Of a stretch of 64,000 bases of DNA, positions 57,645-64,000 are shown piece after piece. The notes below the pieces were generated by a model. That model was not told the DNA's origin. It saw only the letters and a list, made by a program, of their open reading frames with translations, and did not search any database. Position numbers and translations under genes: made by a program. The stretch is taken from the NCBI RefSeq assembly GCF_011170085.1, contig NZ_BLLI01000004.1, forward strand, positions 1 through 64,000, given 5' to 3'. Origin of the DNA: Pseudolactococcus hodotermopsidis. Its GTDB lineage: Bacteria > Bacillota > Bacilli > Lactobacillales > Streptococcaceae. Position 1 is the stretch's first letter. Each line of letters starts with the position of its first letter.

Positions 57645-59315
57645 TCAAAATAAGCCTGAAATATTTCCCGCCTTATCCACATCCATGTTAAGCGCTGCTG
57701 GACGTTTTGGTAAGCCTGGCATGGTCATAATATCGCCAGTCATGGCAACGATAAAGCCAGCACCAAGCTTTGGCACAAGTTCACGAATCGTGATGTCAAA
57801 GCCTTCTGGCGCACCAAGCAAGGTCTGGTCATCAGAAAAACTGTATTGCGTTTTCGCCATGCAAATCGGCAGATTCGACCAACCATTGCGCTCAAATTCA
57901 GCAATTTGCGTCTTGGCTTTTTTGGCAAATGTAACTGAGCTACCCCCATAAATTTTTGTGACAATCGTTTCAATCTTCTCTGGGATTGCTGCTGCCAAAT
58001 CATAAAGATAGTGAAACTCATTTTCTTGTTCAGTTGCTTTGACAATTTTTTCTGCCAAATCTAAACCACCTGCTCCCCCTTTTGCCCAAACTTGTGTTAA
58101 TGAAAAGGCAACGTTTTTGGCTGTCAACAGATCAGACAAGACAGCAATCTCATCAGCTGTATCCGTGATAAATTCGTTAATCGCCACAACAACTGGTAAA
58201 CCAAATGATTGGATATTATCAATATGTCTGTCAAGATTGGCAAAGCCTGAGCGTAGCGCTGCTACGTCTTTGGTAGCAAGCGCCGTTTTTGCAACACCAC
58301 CATGCATTTTCAACGCCCGAACAGTCGCAACGATGACGACAGCATCAGGATTTTTCGGCAACTCACGCGTTTTGATGTCAAGGAATTTCTCGCCGCCGAG
58401 ATCCGCACCAAAACCAGCCTCAGTTACTGTAAAATCAGCCGCTTTGAGCGCTGTGGTCGTCGCTAACACGCTGTTACACCCATGGGCGATATTGGCAAAC
58501 GGGCCACCGTGAACAAAGGCAGGCGTGCCCTCAATCGTCTGTACGAGATTGGGCTTGAGCGCGTCTTTCAAAAGAACGGTAATCGCCCCCTCAATCTCAA
58601 GGTCGCCAACCGTGACGGGTTTCCTGTCATAAGTATAAGCCACGACAATTTTGGCAAGGCGCTCTTTAAGGTTTTCGATAGATGTCGCCAAACAGAAAAC
58701 CGCCATAATTTCACTGGCAACTGTAATATCAAAACCGTCCTCACGCGGTACACCATTGATTGGCGAGCCAAGCCCCGCAATGATATGACGGAGTTCGCGG
58801 TCATTCAAATCAACAACACGTTTCCAAATCACACGGCGTGAATCAATATTAAGGGCATTGCCTTGGTGGATATGATTGTCCAGAAGTGCCGCAATCGCGT
58901 TGTTAGCCGTTGTAATGGCATGGAGGTCACCTGTGAAATGCAGATTAATATCTTCCATTGGCAGAACTTGCGCATAGCCACCACCCGCAGCACCGCCTTT
59001 GATGCCCATCACAGGACCAAGTGACGGTTCACGCAAGGCAATCATCGCCTTATGACCGAGCTGGTTGAGCGCATCGCCAAGTCCAATCGTTACCGTTGAT
59101 TTGCCCTCACCAGCTGGTGTTGGACTGATAGCTGTGACAAGAATCAGCTTACCGTTGTCATTTTTTTGCAATTTTTCAATCGCATCAAAGCTGATTTTCG
59201 CCTTGTATTTGCCATATTGCTCGATGTCGTCACTTGAAATGCCAGCTTTAGCAGCAATTTCTATAATATTTTGCATAGTTGAACTTTGCGCAATTTCGAT
59301 GTCTGTTTTTACCAC
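57645..59315 (-). CDS. fhs: Formate-tetrahydrofolate ligase
   Basis: A 556-residue Fhs, the family's normal length. The ATP-binding loop [16 protein letters not shown] is near 67, with [21 protein letters not shown] blocks after it. It makes 10-formyl-THF from formate, ATP and THF, joining the folD pathway. Translation starts at GTG (59315) with CGGAG seven bases upstream. Single gene with its own promoter and terminator. Confidence 0.96.
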   Translation of the reverse strand: MVKTDIEIAQSSTMQNIIEIAAKAGISSDDIEQYGKYKAKISFDAIEKLQKNDNGKLILVTAISPTPAGEGKSTVTIGLGDALNQLGHKAMIALREPSLGPVMGIKGGAAGGGYAQVLPMEDINLHFTGDLHAITTANNAIAALLDNHIHQGNALNIDSRRVIWKRVVDLNDRELRHIIAGLGSPINGVPREDGFDITVASEIMAVFCLATSIENLKERLAKIVVAYTYDRKPVTVGDLEIEGAITVLLKDALKPNLVQTIEGTPAFVHGGPFANIAHGCNSVLATTTALKAADFTVTEAGFGADLGGEKFLDIKTRELPKNPDAVVIVATVRALKMHGGVAKTALATKDVAALRSGFANLDRHIDNIQSFGLPVVVAINEFITDTADEIAVLSDLLTAKNVAFSLTQVWAKGGAGGLDLAEKIVKATEQENEFHYLYDLAAAIPEKIETIVTKIYGGSSVTFAKKAKTQIAEFERNGWSNLPICMAKTQYSFSDDQTLLGAPEGFDITIRELVPKLGAGFIVAMTGDIMTMPGLPKRPAALNMDVDKAGNISGLF

Positions 59316-59347
59316 GATGAATCTCCGTTTTTCTATTAGTTATTAAG

Positions 59348-59375
59348 ATTATATCAAAAAATAGCACCTAAACAA
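59348..59375 (-). promoter_or_regulatory. fhs promoter
   Basis: TTGTTT (59370-59375) and TGATATAAT (59348-59356) on the minus strand, with a 16-base spacer and an extended -10. Confidence 0.65.
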
Positions 59376-59447
59376 TACTTTTCATGTATAGTTAGTTTTT
59401 ATGACACGTTCAATGTTCGGTTTTTCATAAGATTCTCCGATAACATA

Positions 59448-59477
59448 CAAAAAACAATCACCACATACGATGATTGT
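59448..59477 (-). terminator. hup terminator
   Basis: A 7-bp perfect stem (59471-59477 with 59454-59460), ten-base loop, and six or seven Ts on the minus strand, 17 bases after the HU stop. Confidence 0.85.
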
Positions 59478-59494
59478 CAGTTTTGACTGTTGAA

Positions 59495-59770
59495 TTATTT
59501 AACAGCATCTTTCAAGGCTTTACCAGCTTTGAAAGCAGGGACAGTTGTCGCTGCGATTTTGATAGACTCACCAGTTTGTGGGTTACGACCTTCACGAGCT
59601 GCACGTTCGCGAGTTTCAAAAGTACCGAAACCAATAAGTTGAACTTTTTCACCAGCTTTAAGGAATTCTTCAACTGATTCAAATACAGCTTTTACTGCTT
59701 TTTCTGCATCTTTTTTAGAAAGTTCTGATTTTTCAGCAACTTTTGCGATCAATTCTTGTTTGTTAGCCAT
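59495..59770 (-). CDS. hup: DNA-binding protein HU
   Basis: A 91-residue histone-like protein. [20 protein letters not shown] is the helical N-terminus, [18 protein letters not shown] is the DNA-binding beta arm, and [16 protein letters not shown] the C-terminus. It shapes the nucleoid. The start at 59770 fits known HU ends, with GGAGG upstream. Strong promoter and terminator flank it. Confidence 0.97.
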   Translation of the reverse strand: MANKQELIAKVAEKSELSKKDAEKAVKAVFESVEEFLKAGEKVQLIGFGTFETRERAAREGRNPQTGESIKIAATTVPAFKAGKALKDAVK

Positions 59771-59821
59771 TTTAAAAATGTCCTCCAATAATTAGTTTTT
59801 TTTTACCCTTAGGCAAAGACA

Positions 59822-59850
59822 ATTATAGCAAGTAAATCTAATAAAAGCAA
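59822..59850 (-). promoter_or_regulatory. hup promoter
   Basis: TTGCTT (59845-59850), a 17-base spacer, and TATAAT (59822-59827) extended by TGC, on the minus strand. The best promoter in the window, as expected for a highly expressed gene. Confidence 0.82.
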
Positions 59851-59852
59851 GT

Positions 59853-59872
59853 AAAAACGCTATTTCTAGCAC
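59853..59872 (-). terminator. Possible small terminator after ypmS
   Basis: A 6-bp stem with two G-T pairs (59867-59872 with 59857-59862) capped by a GAAA tetraloop and followed by four to five Ts on the minus strand. Confidence 0.5.
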
Positions 59873-59909
59873 TTTTTAATCTATTTATCACATAAATAAC
59901 CAAATTTTC

Positions 59910-60482
59910 CTATTTTTGCATGAGATTAAAGGTAAATTGACCATTTTTCAAATCAATTTTATCTGCTTGCACATAAGTATTTTTAGCAATTTCAAGTTGG
60001 GTTAAATTGACCACAATTTCTTCTTCTTCCGCATGAACCGCAACAAAGTCTGGTAAATCAATCTTATTGCTAACAAATTTCAAAACTTCTGAGATTGGTA
60101 AATTTAGAGTGCCAATAGAAAAGCTGGTTACTTTTAACTCAACTGTCCCATTCTTTAAAGCATAGGGCTCAAGATAGACGTACAAAGGAATTTCTGTCCC
60201 AAAAAACTTGTAACTTCCTTCAAAAACTGCCTTTTGTGACAGATAAAACTTGTAGCTCATGTCCTTAGTCTGAAAAGTTTCCAGATAATTGTTGATAAGA
60301 CTGTTGAGCTGCTCAGTATCAGTCGTAATTGCTGCAACTTTGTGTGTTCCCTCAATAACAGCAATATTATCTAGCACTTTTTGGTCGCGAGATTTCGTCA
60401 CTTGAAAGCCGATAACACCGATAAAAGCGATATTCAGCGCCAACAATAACATAAAAAGATATTTCCAAAGTTTATTTTTCAT
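59910..60482 (-). CDS. ypmS: YpmS-family membrane-anchored protein (DUF2140)
   Basis: A 190-residue protein with one N-terminal membrane helix (about 6-28) and an extracytoplasmic beta-rich domain (YLEPYALKNGTVELKV, ISEVLKFV, YVQADKIDL), matching the DUF2140/YpmS family usually found beside YpmR. Function unknown. AAGGAG precedes the chosen ATG at 60482, which overlaps the lipase gene by 11 bases. Confidence 0.85.
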   Translation of the reverse strand: MKNKLWKYLFMLLLALNIAFIGVIGFQVTKSRDQKVLDNIAVIEGTHKVAAITTDTEQLNSLINNYLETFQTKDMSYKFYLSQKAVFEGSYKFFGTEIPLYVYLEPYALKNGTVELKVTSFSIGTLNLPISEVLKFVSNKIDLPDFVAVHAEEEEIVVNLTQLEIAKNTYVQADKIDLKNGQFTFNLMQK

Positions 60483-61356
60483 TCTTAACTTGCTCCTTTT
60501 GATACGCCTCAAAAACGGCGTCACTCATAATTTGATACCCTATGTTATTTGGATGAAAATGATCCCCCTCAAACAAGGCATCATTAATTACAATTTCCTT
60601 TTCTCCATCACTTGTGGTAATGCCTTGACTGCCGTCAATTCCTTGATAAAGTAAATCATTGACTGGCACAAAAAACATATTTTCCTGCTTAGCAACGATG
60701 GTTTCGGTTGATTGATTCCACTCGTTAATGATGTCTTGCATTTGCGTAATCTCTGGAAAATTAAGATAAAAAGGGTTATAAATCCCAATCACATAAACAG
60801 GTACAGTAGAATTAAGCGCACGAATAGCATCAAAAATTGCTGTCATCTGCTTTTCGTAAGTTTTAGCTGGCTTAACAAAAGAAGCTTCAGACACATCAGT
60901 CAAACTACTAATATTATCCCGAATGACTTTCATCACATCATTGCCACCAACCGTAATCGTAATCAAATCCGCCTTTTTTAAGGCTGTATCAATCGCCTCT
61001 TGATTTGTTTTTGTCATCCGCTTATAAATCTGCGTAGACGTATCGCCCGCTTTACCAAAATTTTGTGTCGCAACCTTAAGATTGTATGTCTCATCCAAAG
61101 ATTTAGCCAATAGCGGAACGAAGCCTCCTTGCTCAGTTCTATCGCCAACACCCTCTGTCAGCGAATCGCCAATCGCAACATAACTAAAGTTTTTCTTGCG
61201 CAACACCGCTTTCCAATCTTTAACGACTAACTCTGACCCCGCAGGTTTCAAGATAAAGGTATTCAAGACGATAAAAAAGGCAACAGTTACCACAAAAAAA
61301 ACCACAAGCTCAATCAACCAATATATCAGTTGCCCTTTATGTTTCTTTTTATTCAT
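60472..61356 (-). CDS. ypmR: SGNH/GDSL-family lipase or esterase, membrane anchored
   Basis: A 294-residue protein with an N-terminal membrane helix (about 12-34) and an outside SGNH hydrolase domain: block I AIGDSLTEGVGD, block III VGGNDVM, and the catalytic DHFHP equivalent GDHFHPNN near the C-terminus. It probably acts on cell-envelope lipids or esters. Paired with ypmS in Firmicutes. Confidence 0.9.
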   Translation of the reverse strand: MNKKKHKGQLIYWLIELVVFFVVTVAFFIVLNTFILKPAGSELVVKDWKAVLRKKNFSYVAIGDSLTEGVGDRTEQGGFVPLLAKSLDETYNLKVATQNFGKAGDTSTQIYKRMTKTNQEAIDTALKKADLITITVGGNDVMKVIRDNISSLTDVSEASFVKPAKTYEKQMTAIFDAIRALNSTVPVYVIGIYNPFYLNFPEITQMQDIINEWNQSTETIVAKQENMFFVPVNDLLYQGIDGSQGITTSDGEKEIVINDALFEGDHFHPNNIGYQIMSDAVFEAYQKEQVKNEK

Positions 61357-61374
61357 TAATACTTCAGCTTTCCT

Positions 61375-62205
61375 CTATTCAAACTCAATCATCAGCGACC
61401 AAGCACCCGAACCTGTATGCGTTGCAACTGTTGAGCCTGTATCCATAACAGAGATTGTTTTAGATACAAATTTTTGTAGCGTATCCTTCATCTGATTGGC
61501 AAATTCGATATTTTCAGCGTGAGAGATACCGATTTCTTTGACTTGACAGGTTTCAAGCCTTGCTGAAAAGTCATCCAACCATTTTTGGAAAGTCTTATTA
61601 CCACGACCTTTGAGGACAGGTTCAAGCTTGGTGTCAACCAATGTCATAACTACTTTAATGTTCAAAAGACCACTCAAAGCACCCGTCACGCGCCCAATAC
61701 GCCCACCTTTAACAAGATTCTCCAAAGTTGAAATTCCGATATAAAGCTCCGTCTTTTTCTTCGTTTGGTTAATCGCAGCGACAATCTCATCTTTCGTCGC
61801 ACCATTTTGCGCCATTTTCGCCGCCTCAATCACTTGAAATTTCATCGCTTGATCGATAAAATCGCTGTCAATGACCGTTACATCAGCGTTCGAGAGCATC
61901 GCACCTTGGCGCGCCGCCTCAACTGTGCCAGACAGACCTTTGGTCAAATGGATACTGATAATCTGACTCCCATCTGCGCTCAATCTATCATAAGTTTCGG
62001 CAAAAACACCAACTGGTGGTTGCGAAGTCTTAGGCAGATGCTTGCTATTTTTCATCTGTGCCATAAACTGTTCAGCCGACAAATCACTATCTGAATACTG
62101 CACGCCGTCAATCAAAATCGCTAATGGTACAATCGTAATATTATATTTTTCAATCAGTTCTGGTTCAACCGTAAGCGTCGAATCCGTCACAATTTTTATT
62201 GTCAT
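61375..62205 (-). CDS. DegV-family fatty-acid-binding protein
   Basis: A 276-residue DegV protein. TDSTLTVEPELIEKY opens it, and LPKTSQPPVGVFAETYD and ISIHLTKGLSGT are the lipid-head-group binding blocks. In Gram-positives such proteins (FakB) present fatty acids to the kinase FakA. The start at 62205 matches the family; the longer reading to 62247 has no better ribosome site. Confidence 0.92.
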   Translation of the reverse strand: MTIKIVTDSTLTVEPELIEKYNITIVPLAILIDGVQYSDSDLSAEQFMAQMKNSKHLPKTSQPPVGVFAETYDRLSADGSQIISIHLTKGLSGTVEAARQGAMLSNADVTVIDSDFIDQAMKFQVIEAAKMAQNGATKDEIVAAINQTKKKTELYIGISTLENLVKGGRIGRVTGALSGLLNIKVVMTLVDTKLEPVLKGRGNKTFQKWLDDFSARLETCQVKEIGISHAENIEFANQMKDTLQKFVSKTISVMDTGSTVATHTGSGAWSLMIEFE

Positions 62206-62391
62206 TCTCAAACTCTTTCTTAAAATATGATCACTTTTAACGCTCACAGATGACCAAATTTATGTTATACTTGATACAAGTAGTTTTGGAAACTAGATAC
62301 TGTGTTCAAACTTATATCATTTAACAATTATATCAAATTTTGAGTGAAATTTCTCACTTGAATCATTTACGGACTGGAAATTAGGTGCACC

Positions 62392-63033
62392 ATGAAAAAT
62401 TCTAAAGCTTATCTCATTGTCAACGAAGTCTTTAATGCCGTCACGCACGGTATTGGCTTTTCACTTGCTGTCGCTGGCCTTGTTCTGCTTATCATGAAAG
62501 GCACAAATAATCATTCAGCGATTCAAGTCGTTAGTTATACGATTTATGGCACGACTTTAATCTTGCTTTTTCTCTTTTCAACGCTTTTCCACAGTCTGAT
62601 GTTTACCAAAGCTAACCAAGTTTTTCAAATTTTCGACCATTCATCAATTTACCTACTGATTGCGGGAACTTACACCCCTTACTGCTTGATTACACTTAAT
62701 GGTTGGCTGGGTTGGACATTGTTTGGCATTGTTTGGGCTTGTGCTATTCTAGGCATTGTTATCAAGGCAGTTTTTCTACCAAAATGGGATAAAATTCCAA
62801 AAATTTCAACTCTTTTGTATATCATCATGGGCTGGCTGATTGTCTTTGCATTTAACCCCTTGTGGCGTGCCCTACCGCACACTGGCGTATTCTTACTCGC
62901 CACAGGCGGTGTGCTCTACACGTTTGGCGCTTTCGTCTACTCATTGAAATTCCCATTCGCCCACGTCATTTGGCATCTCTTTGTCATCGCAGCAGCCATC
63001 CTCATGTGGTTTTCCGTTTATCTCTTTATCTGA
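62392..63033 (+). CDS. Hemolysin III family membrane protein (YqfA/TrhA)
   Basis: A 213-residue, seven-helix protein of the hemolysin III/progestin-receptor (PAQR) family: NEVFNAVTHGIGF with the conserved histidine, FSTLFHSL, FDHSSIYLLIAGTYTPY and the final FAHVIWHLFV histidine motif. These histidines form a metal site in the family. Role is envelope/lipid homeostasis rather than proven hemolysis. AGGTG precedes the ATG. Its last 8 bases overlap the convergent dnaE end. Confidence 0.9.
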   Translation: MKNSKAYLIVNEVFNAVTHGIGFSLAVAGLVLLIMKGTNNHSAIQVVSYTIYGTTLILLFLFSTLFHSLMFTKANQVFQIFDHSSIYLLIAGTYTPYCLITLNGWLGWTLFGIVWACAILGIVIKAVFLPKWDKIPKISTLLYIIMGWLIVFAFNPLWRALPHTGVFLLATGGVLYTFGAFVYSLKFPFAHVIWHLFVIAAAILMWFSVYLFI

Positions 63034-64000
63034 TAACTGCTTTATCAACATAACCTGTCAAACGTTTCAACAAAATAACCGATTCGTCCACGTAAATGCC
63101 CGTCATTTGCGTGTTTTTTGTCGTTTCATTGTAGAGAATCACTGGAAGATTACCCGGAAAATCTTTGAGAATCTGCGCAATTTTGACATTTTTCGTCGTG
63201 TCAAGTACCGCCAACCACAACTTTTTATCCGTTTCCTCAACCTTGATAACGTGATCTGCCAACAGCTGCAACCGATCATTTCGCTCAGAAACCTTACCCG
63301 TCATAAGATAAAAATCATTGACTGCCAAGTCTGGCAAAAAACGATGATAAGTTTCAGGAAACAAGGTCACATCAAGCTCATTTTTAGTATCCGTAACCTT
63401 TAAAAAAGCCATACTCGCACCATTTTTCGTTCGATGCGTTTTCAAATCAATCAGCTGAACAAGAAGCGTTGCTTTTTGACCCGAGATAAGGCTTGAAATC
63501 TCAGTAAAATTACCACGGCGAGCAACTGCAAAACGCATCAGCGGATGTTGCGTCGTTGCAACACCCATCAAATTAAATTCCATCTGATATTTTTCGGTAT
63601 TGGTATAATCATCAAAGTTATCAAAATAAAATTTTCCGCCCGATTTTTCGTCTAATAAATCAATCTGAATATCAGCCTCATAATCTAATAATTTTTGAAG
63701 ATTTTCAACTAACTTCCTCCGATTACTTTCAAATTCATCAAAAGCACCAATTTCTAACAACGGTAATAAAACCTTAGCTTTTCTATAATTTTCAGGTAAT
63801 TTCTGAATAAAATTTTGCAAACCTGAAAAAGGGCGATTGTCCAAAATCCACAGTGCCAACTCACGCGAAAAGCCTTTAATTGCCCGCATACCAAGAAAAA
63901 TTTGACCATTGGACAATTTATCATGGTAAGGCATGCGGTTAATTGTCGATTGCGCAAGCTTAAAACCATGCAATTGTGCATCATTAATCAAAACAATTCG
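63026..64000 (-). CDS. dnaE: DNA polymerase III alpha subunit (DnaE), C-terminal part, runs off the window
   Basis: The last 324 residues of DnaE. The reading frame stays open to the window edge (the TTG at 63991 is internal). Seen are the end of the fingers/HhH region (MRAIKGFSRELALWIL, FIQKLP), GAFDEFESNRRKL, the FNLMGVATTQHPL block, and the C-terminal OB-fold (ISSLISGQKATLLVQLIDLKTHRTK-type, near one third from the end). Firmicute DnaE works with PolC on the lagging strand. It converges on the hemolysin III gene with an 8-base overlap and no terminator between. Confidence 0.9.
   Translation of the reverse strand, partial: RIVLINDAQLHGFKLAQSTINRMPYHDKLSNGQIFLGMRAIKGFSRELALWILDNRPFSGLQNFIQKLPENYRKAKVLLPLLEIGAFDEFESNRRKLVENLQKLLDYEADIQIDLLDEKSGGKFYFDNFDDYTNTEKYQMEFNLMGVATTQHPLMRFAVARRGNFTEISSLISGQKATLLVQLIDLKTHRTKNGASMAFLKVTDTKNELDVTLFPETYHRFLPDLAVNDFYLMTGKVSERNDRLQLLADHVIKVEETDKKLWLAVLDTTKNVKIAQILKDFPGNLPVILYNETTKNTQMTGIYVDESVILLKRLTGYVDKAVIR

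Noticed and set aside
59316-59400. Possible tetrahydrofolate riboswitch upstream of fhs
   Set aside because: The leader is under 50 bases and contains only promoter and ribosome site.

Overview
The window looks like a chromosomal segment of a low-GC Gram-positive coccus of the Streptococcaceae, most likely Lactococcus in the broad sense (raffinolactis/piscium type, sometimes called Pseudolactococcus). The evidence is the gene content and order: coiA-pepF-methyltransferase-prsA-alaS, the rsmH-ftsL-pbp2X-mraY block, xseA-xseB-ispA-tlyA-argR-recN, acpS-alr, pyruvate oxidase, Spx, and degV-ypmR-ypmS-hup. Nearly everything is on the minus strand. Only three genes are on plus: a YkgJ-like protein, a Cof-type phosphatase and a hemolysin III homologue. 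I see no rRNA, tRNA, CRISPR array or insertion sequence.

Layout, left to right. 0-7.7 kb: accessory metabolism (small membrane protein, YkgJ, HAD phosphatase, an ABC efflux system, an FAD-linked oxidase, a YjjG-type phosphatase, queE/queD). 7.8-9.6 kb: pyruvate oxidase. 9.7-14.4 kb: cell-wall/division operon. 14.5-24.4 kb: a long overlapping operon (xseA to proA) in which two FemABX genes lie between proB and proA. 24.4-28.7 kb: folD, spx, acpS-alr followed by a decayed mazF, and an epimerase. 28.7-32.1 kb: alaS, separated from its T-box leader by a decayed YxjI-like gene. 32.1-37.1 kb: prsA, a GNAT-methyltransferase fusion, pepF and coiA, the last with a ComX-type box.

37.1-43.8 kb is one seven-gene operon whose genes all overlap: a NirA-like siroheme reductase, uroporphyrinogen-III methyltransferase, an APC permease, a CbiX/SirB chelatase, a short precorrin-2 dehydrogenase, hemC and hemD. 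It can make siroheme from porphobilinogen and supply it to the reductase. The steps that make porphobilinogen (hemA, hemL, hemB) are not here.

43.9-57.3 kb is a single 13.4-kb ORF for a 4467-residue protein built of mucus-binding (Mub/MucBP)-like repeats. It has no signal peptide, no YSIRK motif, no LPXTG anchor and no membrane segment. It consists of three super-blocks, each with the same opening domain and the same closing module, and the protein starts and ends on block boundaries. With the siroheme operon, this is the most unusual part of the window. 57.6-64 kb returns to housekeeping genes: fhs, hup, ypmS, ypmR, degV, hemolysin III and the 3' end of dnaE, which runs off the window.

Regulation visible in the DNA includes Rho-independent terminators, several extended -10 promoters (two of them so close to the ATG that leaderless mRNAs are likely), the alaS T-box, a ComX-type box at coiA, and a mutually exclusive hairpin pair ahead of queD. 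All functions are read from sequence motifs and context; no searches were run.
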